64,000 nucleotides of DNA from Haemaphysalis longicornis (taxonomy: Eukaryota; Arthropoda; Arachnida; Ixodida; Ixodidae): positions 27,046,551 to 27,110,550 of the forward strand of contig CM023448.1 of the NCBI GenBank assembly GCA_013339765.2. The letters are read 5' to 3'. Position 1 is the first letter of the stretch. Every line of letters starts with the position of its first letter. Below the pieces are notes generated by a model. That model did not search any database and was not told the DNA's origin. It saw only the letters and a program-made list of their open reading frames with translations. The translations under genes and the position numbers were made by a program. This document shows, in pieces, positions 53,601 through 64,000 of this stretch.

Positions 53601-54112
53601 AATTTCTCCTCCTGAGCCCTTTCGTCAAGCAATTTCCGCTTCTGAGCCGCCCCGAACCCAGCTTATGCCCCAATGGATTACGCGACGGCTCTCCGCTGTC
53701 ACATGGCCACAGCACCGACGGCGGCGACTATGCCACCCCGACGTACTCTCGACCGCAACCTCCTGGCTCTTGGCCACAAAGGGAATTCCCGGCTCGTCCG
53801 CAAATCCGCAAGACCGACGTGTGGCGCACCGAGGACCACCAGCCATTCTGCTATCACTGTGGCGAGCCAGGGAATGCTTATCGACGCTGCCCCTACCGCG
53901 AGATCGGGCTACCAGGATTCCCGCCTACCGCCAGCCGTCCTCGTATTGGCAAACGGCCCGTCGCCATTTCTGAGTGCCTCGCCACGCGTCAGTCTTCCGA
54001 GGAGAGCCGTCCGTCATGTTCGCCGTCGCCAGCCCGCTATACTTCGCCCACCCGTCGTGATTACAGAGGCTCCCCGACAAGGCGGTCTCCAAGTCCGCGG
54101 CGGGGAAACTAA
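53600..54112 (+). pseudogene. Gypsy copy 3 gag, nucleocapsid part
   Basis: A Pro/Ser/Arg-rich segment leads to the zinc knuckle CYHCGEPGNAYRRC (53848-53889). The zinc-binding His of the Cys-X2-Cys-X4-His-X4-Cys motif is Asn here. The tail SPARYTSPTRRDYRG, SPTRRSPSPRRGN ends at the TAA at 54110-54112. Confidence 0.82.
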
Positions 54113-54229
54113 AGAAGGCAACCTTGGGAGGCAAGGTTGCTAGCGGCGGAAGCACTGAAGACCTCCCAGTCCCATCGACTGCTGACGATGTTACGGCGGC
54201 CAACAAGGACGTCGACTGCCAACAAGGAT

Positions 54230-55024
54230 AGCAGTCGCCACTGACTACTTGACCAAGTACGCCGAAATAAAGCTCTTCCAAAGGCCACCGCGCTTGGAGT
54301 GGCACAGTTTTTCCTCACAAGGATAGTTCTCCGACATGGGGTTCCCAAAGTTGTTATTACGGACCGTGGAACCGCATTTACCGCGAAACTTCTGCACGAA
54401 GTACTCACACTCAGCGGCACGTCTCAACAAAAAGCCAGTGCGTACCACCCTCAGACGAACGGTTTGACGGAACGGCTCAACGAAACCATCTCCGACATGC
54501 TCAGCATGTACGCTGATGTTGAACACCGGGCCTGGGATACAGTCCTCCCCTACATCACCTATGCGTACAATACGGCCCAGCAGTAAACGACTCGAATGAC
54601 ACCGTTCACCCTCCTCTACGGCAGAGAAGCTACAACAATGCTCGGCGCCATGCTGCTTCACGACATCACGGACGAATATGACATCTCTTCCCAGCAATTC
54701 ATACAACGCGCTGAGGAAGCCCGGCAGCATGCGCGCCTCCGCATCACCGAACACCAGCACCTGGACGCCTCCCGTTACGACCTTCGCCGCCGTCACGCGG
54801 CATTTGCACCGGGTGACCTTATTTGGGTTTGGATACCCGTTCGACGTCGGGGGGGCTTATCGACGAAGCTTCTGCGGAATTATTTGGGGCCGTACAAGGT
54901 GCTTCGTCAACTTAGCGAAGTAACTTACGAGGCGGTACCCGAGAATTCTGGTGTTGCCGGTCGTCGTCGATCTCGACCAGAGACGGTCCATGTAGTGCGT
55001 TTGAAACCGTATGTTTCGCGCTAA
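54230..55024 (+). pseudogene. Gypsy copy 3 integrase
   Basis: Core: ATDYLTKYAE (first Asp, 54237), frameshift near 54275, VAQFFLTRIVLRHGVPKVV, ITDRGTAFTAKLLHE (second Asp), YHPQTNGLTERLNETI (Glu), WDTVLPYITYAYNTAQQ and stop at 54584, then without a break in sense MTPFTLLYGREATTM, EEARQHARLRITEHQ, FAPGDLIWVWIPVRRRGGLST, KLLRNYLGPYKVLRQL, ETVHVVRLKPYVSR, stop 55022. The three catalytic residues are all present, although the frame is broken. The N-terminal zinc domain is deleted. Confidence 0.88.
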
Positions 55025-55109
55025 GCCGACATTTACGACCATTCTGGCTTCGAACCCTGTTGACAGTGAACTTAAGCATCGGGATGATGCTATTCCGGGA
55101 GGGTGATAG

Positions 55110-55336
55110 TGTTACGTGTGTAACAGCAACAGAGCGCAGACGCCAATCGTGCAGAGCCGGTGTGCGCCGTTCTGGCGTGTCTCCATCATCCTCATCCTCA
55201 TCATGGAAATCACAAGCATGATCATCACCGCCTAAGCCGCGAAGAAGATGAGAATGTGGCCCTTCGTGAGCGCGTGTTCTTTGTACGACTGCTACCAGGC
55301 ATCAGGCTGGCCCTCATCAATTGTTGCACCGTGACA
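55110..55336 (+). repeat. 3' LTR of gypsy copy 3
   Basis: 227 bases, TGTTACGTGTGTAACAGC...CACCGTGACA, followed by ATAT. High identity to the 5' LTR indicates a relatively recent insertion compared with copies 1, 2 and 4. Confidence 0.88.
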
Positions 55337-55340
55337 ATAT

Positions 55341-56479
55341 GAAGTGCTTGAAACCTTACCTTGAATGGCTCTCTCATTCAAGCCCAATGTTTTGCTCAAC
55401 AAATAAATAAATAAATAAGTATACGGAAATAAAAACGCAATGCAGAATGAACAAGCAAACAAGCCACCGAATAAACGGACGACGGCAGAACAAACCGACA
55501 GGCACGCATAGTACCTAAATATGTTACTATGGGTGTCTTTATCAGATATGTAGGCCCCGAGAAAGGCCTCCACACCACACCGAGAACCTGGTGCGTTGAA
55601 GAGGCCTTCAACTACTCTTCCTGCAGGCTGAATACTGGGCGTGGCTGAAAAAACAACCCTAACCACGCAATTCAAGAAATTAAGGCAAGAATTACTGTTG
55701 CACTGGGCGCATTCATCCGATAAGTGAGACACGGTGACAAGATTAGCAGTCAGAGAAAGCCAGGTACGCCCATTTCAAGGGGAGATTCCAAGGACGGCAC
55801 CTTTAGCGACAGAGTCTAGATATTCTTTACACTCAGGTATTTTCGACATGGGCGGCGTCCTGGAGTTTGAACTATACGCCCCTTATCAAATGGGATAAAG
55901 GCAGAACAACTGATATGCAAAATGCAGAAGGGCATCTTCCCAATATTCTTTCACCTGCTCGTGCGACAGAGTTTGAAATTTCTTTCGCGGAAAACGCCTC
56001 CTGCGTCATCCGCCACCTGTAATCACGCAACCATACATAGAAGAACAAAGGCACTCTCACGACCGCATCATGCTTCACAGGCTTGTAGTAACAGTAAATA
56101 ATGCCACAATGCATTCTAAGGATGGAGAACAAGAACAGATCGGACCCTAACCATAAACAGCTTCGATGTAACTGAAGTGAACACACGTCGCCTTGCTCAA
56201 TGTCTCTTCTTTCTCCCCCGGGAACGAACCACACTTGACCCAAAATCTTAGTCTTAAACACGCGGAATATATCAAGGGTTTCCTATGTACGACGTGCTTA
56301 CAATGGCTTGTAAACAGTTGCACTCATCAAGGCTGAGCAAGTATGGCTCTATCACTTCGGCCTTCCAAATTGTTTCCGGCAAAACTGTAGTTATGAGTTC
56401 ATGTATTTCTTATCAAAAGCAAAAATTAGAGCGCACGAGTGTGCGCCCGTAAGTTTCCTGAACGCACGGTAATTTTCTA
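55341..56479. other. Unassigned DNA
   Basis: A (AATA)n run at 55400-55418. Minus-strand open frames (55292-55732, 55872-56261) include SDECAQCNSNSC, but I cannot link them to a family, and they are not joined by obvious splice sites. Nothing else is recognised. Confidence 0.4.
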
Positions 56480-57290
56480 TACTCAGTATATGTGTGAACT
56501 GTGAGTTCATCTGAGTACGTCAGAGCACTGAATTCATTTCGATTAATCAGATTTAAAGAGTTCTGTGTTTAGTTTAAATTTTGAGCCTTAGTCAGTTTGG
56601 AATCTACTTTGGTTCTGAGCTCGAGTAAGAGTTCCGTTGTGAGTCCATTTGATTATTGAGCCCGATGTATTGCTGGGTTCAGTTTGAAGTACGAGCCTGA
56701 GTAACTTCTGAGTTCAATTTTTTGTTCGGATCCACAGTGAGGTATGAGTCCATTATAACTACTTATCTCAAGTCAGTTCAGAGCCAATCTGAATTGTGAG
56801 CCTGAATTGTGTTTTGAGACCAAGTGCACTTTGATTTCGAGTTAGTTCGGAGTTTCTCGCTCGCCGTGAACTTGTGTTTGAGCAAGCGTTGATGTGTTGC
56901 TCAGGAAGAAATCTCAGTTCAGATAAGTGGTTCAAAATTTTCCGTGGTATGGCAGAGGTCGGAAAACTCAAGAGCACATTCACGGAGCCTCATGTAGGAT
57001 CAAACTTACCCGTGAGTATGAAACTAAGTAGGCGTGAGACTCGTGTGGTAATATGAGTTTAGGCTCAAGTGAGCTTCAGCTCGAGTGATCACCAGTTACT
57101 TTGAGTAGGTGTGATCCCGATTCACTTTGAGTAGCCTGACCAGTAGTGAGATTGAGTTCGAATGATGCTCAGTTATCCAGGGTTAGTTTCAGCGCCAGTA
57201 AGTTTAGGTACATCTGAGACCACGCAAGTCGGATCTTCATTAATACCGAGTGAGGTTAAGTTGAAGTCATTCTGAGTTGAAGTAAGACTC
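56480..57290. repeat. Degenerate GAG-type repeat tract 2
   Basis: Repeated variants of TTTGAGTAGGTGTGA, GAGTTCGAATGA, CTGAGTTGAAGTAAG, GAGCCTGAGTAA and similar, with no fixed period. It is the same motif family as 49790-50110, and longer. It encodes nothing. Confidence 0.65.
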
Positions 57291-58269
57291 CATTAGACCG
57301 TAGGGACTGCCTGACGCTTAGACCGTGTATGACTGGGAAAGCGAGCCGATATTTGTATAGGTTTGGGCATAAGTCATTTTGCTCCGGGGAGATGTCAGGC
57401 CGCAGTTTGTGAAATATGGTTTGATAATAACGACAAAGTAAATAAATACGTTGAAACGAATATACTATGTACTGCATACCCGAAGTCTCCCTGGCGATCC
57501 TGTCATTTTCAAATAAAGGAACCCGCTTTTCCCAACGAGTTGTTTTGCGCCCCGGAATGTACTTTCGACTGTTGCCGAAGGCATGCCTTCCTGACCCCCT
57601 GAACAAAAAACCACTGCAATGAAATTGAATAACACTGTCCTGGCTCATAATAATTATTAGCATACTGTTCAAATTTCGCGTTTTACACTAGCCGGATGCT
57701 GTTTTTTTAAGCCGTCCATCTCAGGTGGCCAGCTCGAGATTGTGCTGGGGCTGAAGCAGCAAATATTAGACATGTGTATTTCTTTGTCGTTGGTTGCTTG
57801 GGTCACGTCATTTGCGTAATTGCTGACCAAGGTTTTACCTCAGCTAGGTAGCTACGAAAGTTCGCTCTTTATTTGCATGCATTGCTTGGGCGTGGCATTT
57901 GGCATACGGGTGAGTAGGTCAGGATTTGCAATGCGCATAACCTTGTGGGGGTCTTATAATCCCATATTTTTTTACATTTTCTCTCACAATCGGGTTTTAC
58001 TCTGAAGGGCTTTTTTTGTGGCTGGGCGCGTAATATGCGACGGTTGAGCAATAAGGAGTGTTTTTTCAGCTTTTCCTTGATGGTGCAGCCCATGGAATGC
58101 GAGGAAAGGCACGCGGCTGTGAGTGCTCGCTTTTTGTTCGCTCCTTCTGAAAACGGTCAGTGCCGTCATACAGCAATAGGATTATATAATTGTGTGCCGC
58201 AACTAGAGGCCGCGATTCAAGCTTTCCTTCTGTTGGTTGCCCGGTTCGCTTGCCCAATGTTTCGCACCA
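57291..58269. other. Unassigned DNA
   Basis: The 138-codon minus-strand frame (57256-57672) shows no family motif. No element ends are seen. Confidence 0.45.
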
Positions 58270-58286
58270 TAACCCCCGTATTCAGA

Positions 58287-58460
58287 TCAAATCAAATCAA
58301 ATCACTTTATTCAAACATCCTAGGATATTAAACGGCACGGACAAAAAGCCAAAAAAAGGCTTGACGGGGGTCCGTGTCCCTTACAAGGCCCCCTCTGAGT
58401 CCCTCCGCCACTCGAGCCTCCGCTCGAGAGGACCCTTGACAGCAAGTTTCGGTTTTGTAA
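58287..58460 (-). mobile_element. LINE 3'-end fragment inside the inverted-end element
   Basis: On + it starts (ATCAA)n then TCACTTTATTCAAACATCC; on the minus strand this is AATAAAGTGATTTGATTTG, a LINE 3' tail with a microsatellite end. It continues for about 170 bases and has no coding part. It separates the terminal 14 bases from the subterminal CCTCCACTC block. Confidence 0.55.
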
Positions 58461-59484
58461 ACTAACCTCCACTCGAGTGTCTACTCCAACGGAGGAGCCG
58501 CTTAGCGATTTGGAGGAGCCACTCCAAGGTGCCGTCTGCGCTACCTTGAAACGGCCCTCCAGTACCATTTTCAAGATGGCCGGCTACACTCCTCTCGGAT
58601 CGAGCCGGCTGTGTTCGCTCGCCCATTCGCGGAGTTCGCGGGGCATGTATCCCACATTGACGAGGCATTAAATGAAGGTTTATGAGATTTCCGCGCCGTT
58701 AATTTGTCATGTCAGCGCATAAGATATCGGCTGAATACCCTGGAGTTTTCAGCGTGGGCGACTTTGTGTCGCGGATGCCGCTTTACCCAATCTATCAGCG
58801 CTGGAGCTGCCGAGGTGACTACCCTTCAAGCCAAACACCAGCAAACGCGGCCACCCACTGCTCCCCGCAATTCGGCTGTTTGTTACGTTGCGATGTTATG
58901 GCGCCGGCACATTTCAGGTTGTGATGGGTGCTTTCGTCAACGTGTTGCCGCCGACAAGGCGTGTCGTCAGGAGTTGGTTGCAGCTCGTAATTGGAAGAGT
59001 CGTGATGCTTTCCGCGACGGCGGATGGGCTCCGAGATATCTGTGCGCGCTTGCCTTTATCCTCGCAATGACAAGGTTGTTGCTGTCGTGTGCCGCAGGTC
59101 ATCACCTTGTAATCAAGGTCTCACACTAACCTATGACTTGGCTACCGTAATATGCTTACAGGGCGTATGAAGCAGGCGATCGCCGTAGTGAAGCGAGCGA
59201 GCGTCGGTTGGTTGGTTGCCTGAGCGAGCGTCTCGTCTGCTCCAAAGCGCAGTTTTATTTTTTTACTTTTTCTTCGCGCCACGCGCGCTGCGAGGCTCCG
59301 CCCCCTCCAAGTGCCCGTCACTTCGTGCTCGTCTGCTACCTCGTGCTTTCGTGCTGTCGAACGCAAACATTTCTACCAGGTTTACCGTGGTGCCATCGAA
59401 AATTACAAACGCAATCCTTTGTAATCTCAACATTATGTGAGCTTTTAGCTGGGGATAGTAGCGCAAAGAGGAAAGAAAAAAGAA

Positions 59485-59565
59485 TTAAGCGCTCACTGTG
59501 TCGGCAATTCCGCCCGAAAATATGGACTCGTCACGCATGAAAACCTCCAGCTCTTCCGCTGACAT
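59485..59565 (-). CDS. Short ORF, possible first exon in the inverted-end element
   Basis: 26 codons: MSAEELEVFMRDESIFSG, then GIADTVSA-stop. The ATG is in a fair context (AGCGATGT), and the sequence ACA-GTGAGC near its end could be a splice donor. I find no convincing second exon to the left. It could be the start of a transposase or accessory gene of this element, or chance. Confidence 0.2.
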   Translation of the reverse strand: MSAEELEVFMRDESIFSGGIADTVSA

Positions 59566-60103
59566 CGCTATCTTGGCTGTAATCCGGAGTGGGGGCGCTG
59601 AAATTCACAGTGATCGATAAAATCAGAAAGAACGGGAGGCACTACAAGATACGGAGAGCAGCGTACACATAAATAAAACAGTTTTATCGTCTGCTACCTG
59701 AAGTATGCGTGCAGTGTAGACAGACCAAAAAACAGCTATCTCTTGTTGAGTGCACCTACCTCATGTTATTTTTGTGCTCCGCCCAATAACAGGGAGTAAT
59801 ATTTCTTAAAATACCTATATAGTTATTCAGCAGAAAATAAAAACGTTATAAAGCTATATTTTTGAGGCGTACTTTCATGTCTTGTATAAAAATGTACAAT
59901 AACCTCGCCTCCAGATGCCTTTCGCTCCCCATCAGAAACTGCGATATCGAGGGTTGATGGAAACGGAGGATTTCCTCGGAGGATCGGCCTCACCACGTTC
60001 ATGAAATACGTAGAGGCCTCCAGTGGAGGTGTTGCCGTATCCTTCACTCGACCGAGTTGAGGAAACACAAGGAGTGGAGGAGGGATTCAGAATACGGGGG
60101 TAA

Positions 60104-60934
60104 ATGTTTTATGACCAGAGGTTTGAATATCTGGGTAGTAAGTTGGGCAGCGCCATGAAAGTTTTACGCAATCTGAATTTCTCGTCGTTTTCATTGTTCA
60201 CTTCTCATAAGGTTTTTCTCGGTTGTCTTTCTTGCTTGTGTGTAGGTAACACCCATATTAATGCAGATAGGTAGTTCTATTTTACGCGATGTTGGCACAC
60301 TTCTGATGAATGAATTCCTTTTCATTGTTTCATGTTAACTTTTTAACTCCTCTGTACTTTTAACAACGTCTTTCTCGCCTACTCTAAGTTCTTGCGGGCC
60401 CCAGGATATAAATGACGGTGGAATCAGGTGGTCCATTTTTGATAATTTGGTCAATTACTTACGATGAATGAATTTGTCATTGTGGCCCCGCCGCCGATAT
60501 AGGTCCACCAAGTTTGTTGTCAAACTAATTCGTAGCAGATACATTTTTGTTTTGGACAGTCGTAATCGGCGACTACTCTTTGGGGCATGGGAAATTTCAA
60601 ACTTTCGAATTTGTGCCCAGAAAAAATCTTATGTGCGCGCAGAGATTCTGGTACAATTTCAACCAATATTTTGAACGAATTATCACGAGTTTTGCCTAAA
60701 GCTCACTCACAAAAAATATATTCATACATTTGATTTAAACAACTAAACTATTGGAGAAACTCTCCAGCTCTGATGAAAATAAGCAAGATTGATTGCTGCA
60801 GATGGCGAGTATTATATCTTTTTGCCAAAATAAATTTTAATATTATAGCCAATAATTGGCCGTAGACAGGACAGCCCCGTATTAGTGAAAAATTTTTGTT
60901 GACCTATAGTGTTATCGTTATTGTTTTTCATTTT
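60104..60934. other. Unassigned AT-rich DNA
   Basis: Nothing recognised on either strand. Confidence 0.5.
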
Positions 60935-63130
60935 CTTTAAATATTATGTATCATTATTATGATTGTGATTGGTTTCCCGTTTGTAGTCATCTCACCAAAA
61001 AGTACTTTATACCGAGGTTTTATACTCTTGCTTTAATACTGGCACTGCTTAGGGCAGGTACACAATACTTTACTTCTCATATTACAGGTGGTAGGTGTCC
61101 AAGGCAATATTCTCTTTCTTGCTTTTGGTCCACCAGCATTCCAATCTTTTCGACGCCTCGACAGTCTTGTGTGTGCTATTCTTAAATCCTAAGGCTCCTG
61201 GAAGCCCAATATTTCCCTCATGTAGATTTGGATGTATACCCTGGCCTTCTAATTTTAAGTGCCGCATAGTATCTGTACACCTGTAACGACGTTTTGGGTT
61301 CCATTTTTCCCCTCCATTTATTCGTTTTACTCTGCCTTGCCTCTTTTTCGGTTACCTTGGCTGTTTTAGATTTTCCACTCTTCTTTCCGCATTTCATCGT
61401 GAGCCTTCTAGTCTTCCTTAGCCACTGCTTGCCCACGCTTTTCCAGTATAGGTGCGTAAAACCTGAGCTGCCCACATACGTTGATCTATTGCTATCAACA
61501 TCCTCTCAAAATCTATTTTTCTCTGCAGCTTTTCCCAACTTCGAAAGAGGCTCAGCCCATATCTCCTTGCACTGCTTCGTTAGTTGTTTTTCCACGCGCT
61601 CCTCAGGCAAAACGGCCTACCATATTCTTGTTTACTTCAATGCCTGGTATAACTCTGAATTTTAGCAGAGCACCGCATTTGCAAATGTGAATCCCGGAAC
61701 CATTACTCCTTTCCACTTTCCTCTCACTACTTCATATTCTGTATACCCCTGCAGAGCTCTTCTTCATTATAGCGGCGTTTCACTTTCCCTTTTCGTTAAG
61801 GTGCTCCTTGTGAGTTCTTAAGTAGTTATTCCCTTTGTTTGGCCACACTCCGAAATATTTATATTCCTTCACTCTGGGTAATTCCACATGCTGGATACGC
61901 ACAGCGTCAATAGTAGTGTAATTGAAAATATTATTCCCGATTTTTCTGCGCTAAAATTTCACCGAAGCTGGGTGGCTTTCTGGCCAGCTAATATTTACAA
62001 GCCGTTCTTTATCGGTTTGATTAACAGCTGATCGAACAATCTCGTTTGCATATAACCTTCCTGGAATGCGCTGTTGTACCACTTCGTCTTGCAGCATAGG
62101 CGGTATAGTTGGAAGCCCACTTGACTTTCTTCGAGTTTCTTTTCTAATCCTGCCGTCTAAAGCATAGTCAGTTTGGGCTGAAAGGGCATCCCTGTTTTAT
62201 TCTTCGATTGGTGTTGACATGGTGGGCGAATTTCTGCCCGTTCCATGAAAAGTGCAGTCTATTATCTTTATTGATTGCTACAAGAAACTGTAATAGCTCG
62301 TCATATAAACCCCGCAGTTTCACTCTCCACAGCAGTTCTGTGATTACGTTGTCATATGCCCCTTTAATGTCCAAGAACGCAATCTATAATGGCCTGTTCT
62401 GCTCATTCGCAACTTTATTGGCTTCCGTTATAACGAAAAAATTATCATTCAATCGCCTGTCTTGTCTAAATCCATTCCGCAGTTCGCCAAATAATTTATT
62501 TTCGTAAATCTATGCTTGAATTTCTGATTTTGTCGCCGGCATAACGAATCTAAACAACCATGAAGTTACTTAGTGCTGTGTATGAATCAATACTAGCGTT
62601 GTTGCCTCTGCCTGAATATTTTAAATTCATCCTTCTTTCTAGCTAGTCCTCCGCTATTTGTTTGGTTTGTATCACCTTATCTATTGCCCTCATAAAGGTT
62701 GCCTTACTTTTAGGTCCAACCAGGTTTATCAGTTCCTCCATTGTTATTCCGTCCAGGCCTACTGCTGTCTGGGGTTAGCTTTTTGCTCTGCGGTTTATTT
62801 CAATGAAAGTTGCTCAAACTTATTTCCCTTTCCGCAGTATACCACTATTGCTCTGAACGTCTCACAAACCACACGATGAGTATGCGCCAATGCGTGCTCT
62901 CCTTTTAAATTTACCCCTCCTCATGAATCAAGGATTTTGATAGATATCATTTTCTGAGCTTAAGAATTTCACATGGTTCCAAAACTTCTAGGATTTGCTT
63001 TTTGCCTTCTTCCGTATTTCTGCCATTCATTTCTGGAAACAAGAATGTTTTATTGTTTGTGAAACAGTCCTGGCTTTCCTGTATTGACTTGAGATATATG
63101 ACGATGGCTTTTTGAAGCGGAGGGTTGTTT
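60935..63130 (-). mobile_element. LINE O, degenerate (same family as N)
   Basis: Minus strand, about 2.2 kb, lacking the endonuclease. RT fingers, part of palm and C-terminal region are all recognisable but full of stops and frameshifts. Its KEYKYFGVW...NEAVQGDMG block equals that of LINE N (29620 onward), so the two are one family. Confidence 0.72.
61090..63130 (-). pseudogene. LINE O reverse transcriptase remnant
   Basis: Reading on the minus strand: LSSENDIYQNP (about 63100), VVCETFRAIVVYCGKGNK (62860), VGLDGITMEELINLVGPKSK (62750), MRAIDKVIQTKQIAED, ENKLFGELRNGFRQDRRLND (62490), IAFLDIKGAYDNVITELLW (62385), NTNRRIKQGCPFSPN (62200), GRLYANEIVRSAVNQTDK (62050), VKEYKYFGVWPNKGNNY (61860), and further C-terminal pieces to 61090. 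YADD is YANE, so the catalytic pair is lost. Confidence 0.75.
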
Positions 63131-64000
63131 CAACCAGTGCGCAAAGCGGTTGTGAAAATTAAGTAACCCTCGAATCTACCGAACTAATCATTCCAGGTGA
63201 GACCACTGTATTCTGAGATATGCCAATTTAATGTTACTGACAAGTATACCGATGTTAAGGTTGAAGATTCGTGATAGACCCCAATTTTTCTTCTCATAGG
63301 TTGTACTCTGCAACAAATATTTGCAGAATACGGCATTGATTTCCTTCCCCATACTATAAAAGCACTGCGCGTTTAGAACAAGTTTAGTATGGTAAAAGCA
63401 CGAACAAATAAAAAAATTCGCCCGAATCTGCCCTGTGAAGCTGGAAGGAAAGCGAAGCTGTAAACGACACCATAATGAATATCCTTGCGACGTCACGGGA
63501 ATTCACGCACGTGGATCTACCAAGAGCGAGACCAGAGACAAGTGAAATGGACTTAAGCGCACCCTTTATTACTTCAAACAGATATTCTTTGACAAAGGGA
63601 AATGAATGCATGATCTATGAATGTTGGTTGGTTGAGTTGTATTGATGAAGACCCTGAATAGAAACTTTTATAAAATAGAAGGAAACTCAGTCCCAGTTTT
63701 AGACAATCTCACTTCTCCTCCGTCTGTGCCGCCGCCGATGGAGACGACGAGATCATCGTGAGAGACCTAGGAGAAGGGAGATGACATGCGTTTGTGTGAG
63801 CTTCCTTTAATTTTTACCAACTCTTAGCGCACGTGTAAGGCGCGCACGCGGTCACTACACATGCCGTGGGCGGAGCGCACAGCGGGGCGAGAGGTCGCGT
63901 AACGTTCACACATGGCTTCGCGCAAAAATTCAGGTGGGAAACCCGCACGTGTGCTCAGTAAATGCGTCGTCTGCCTCGCCCGTCTGCGCGTGGCGCCGTA
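63131..64000. other. Unassigned DNA, GC-rich at the end
   Basis: No gene recognised. From about 63720 the sequence becomes GC-rich (CGCGC-type words), unlike the rest of the window, and runs off the end. This may be the edge of another element or of a promoter-like CpG region. Confidence 0.4.

Larger units (their letters stand above)
52425..55336 (+). mobile_element. Ty3/gypsy copy 3, two LTRs and gag joined to integrase
   Basis: Complete ends: TG at 52425 and CA at 55336, with ATAT on both sides (52421-52424 and 55337-55340) as a 4-bp target duplication. The internal part has only gag (52880-54112) and integrase (54230-55022). Protease, RT and RNase H are deleted. At the joint, CAACAAGGA occurs twice (54202 and 54221), suggesting deletion between short repeats. 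Confidence 0.88.
58273..60100. mobile_element. DNA element with 14-bp inverted ends and TAA duplication
   Basis: Left end CCCCCGTATTCAGA (58273-58286); right end TCAGAATACGGGGG (60087-60100), 13 of 14 matching when inverted. TAA on each side (58270-58272 and 60101-60103) is a 3-bp target duplication, as in PIF/Harbinger. Next to the ends both sides hold CCTCCACTC-type sequence (58465 and, inverted, about 60070). A LINE 3' end interrupts the left end. No transposase domain was recognised, so it is probably non-autonomous. Superfamily by the TWA duplication only. Confidence 0.65.

Noticed and set aside
55292..56261. Minus-strand frames as exons of a Cys-rich gene
   Set aside because: SDECAQCNSNSC is suggestive but isolated. 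There is no consistent zinc pattern and no convincing splice sites.
58704..59129. A 141-codon plus-strand frame as transposase of the TAA-flanked element
   Set aside because: No DDE, Myb or other transposase motif; composition looks like read-through of a GC-rich stretch.
1..64000. Endogenous virus copies (for example with env or viral polymerase)
   Set aside because: I looked for envelope-like frames next to the gypsy pol genes and for non-LTR viral polymerase motifs and saw none; all pol sequences fit retrotransposons.

Overview
The window looks like repeat-rich intergenic DNA from a tick or closely related arachnid (inference). The + strand is AT-rich. No complete host gene was found. Almost every coding stretch that can be recognised belongs to a transposable element, and all are broken by stops, frameshifts or deletions. 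The mix points to a hard tick: RTE elements ending in TGA/TGATG repeats, CR1/Jockey-type LINEs whose ORF1 starts with a PHD-type finger and whose 3' end is a TTGA/TGAT microsatellite, Ty3/gypsy elements with a purine-rich tract of consecutive Gs before the LTR, and Penelope-like pieces with a GIY-YIG domain. I cannot name the species.

Layout. 1-4470: mostly unassigned, with one LINE 3' remnant (2044-2320). 4475-8836: gypsy copy 1 (LTR, gag, start of integrase), split by a nearly whole RTE element (5698-8469) flanked by a 10-bp target duplication. 8826-29572: a chain of CR1/Jockey-type LINEs, all on the minus strand and head to tail. I call them A (8826-11718), B (11782-17151, interrupted by a second RTE at 11916-12863), C, D/F (17416-23372, interrupted by a different LINE, E), G, H, I, J, K and L (25000-29545, full length). 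Most junctions hold an AAT-type microsatellite followed by a TCAA-type microsatellite. 29580-30829: 3' half of a plus-strand LINE (N). 30830-32365: minus-strand LINE (M). 32366-34478: two Penelope-like 3' halves in inverted orientation. 34479-35002: gypsy integrase C-terminus, polypurine tract and 3' LTR (copy 4), possibly the missing end of copy 1.

35238-36924 and 50273-51459 are two DNA elements with TTAA at both ends and related GGG-CACTGA termini. 39781-46438 is gypsy copy 2, with two LTRs, a deleted reverse transcriptase core, a LINE fragment in gag and a tandem tRNA-like insert in the 3' LTR. 52425-55336 is gypsy copy 3, with two LTRs, an ATAT target duplication and gag joined directly to integrase. 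Two tracts of degenerate GAG-type repeats lie at 49790-50110 and 56480-57290. 58273-60100 is a DNA element with 14-bp inverted ends and a TAA target duplication (PIF/Harbinger-like). 60935-63130 is a degenerate minus-strand LINE (O) of the same family as N. The rest is unassigned.

How the parts relate. The window is a layered record of insertions. RTE-1 is younger than gypsy 1, RTE-2 is younger than LINE B, E is younger than D/F, and the segment B 5' end-C-D was copied to G-H-I. The most unusual signals are the same-orientation LINE chain at AAT microsatellites, a shared 3'-terminal motif in at least seven of its members, an abrupt identity step between copies A and B that suggests gene conversion, and the repeated loss of the protease/RT region from gypsy elements. 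All reading was by eye; no alignment or database search was run.
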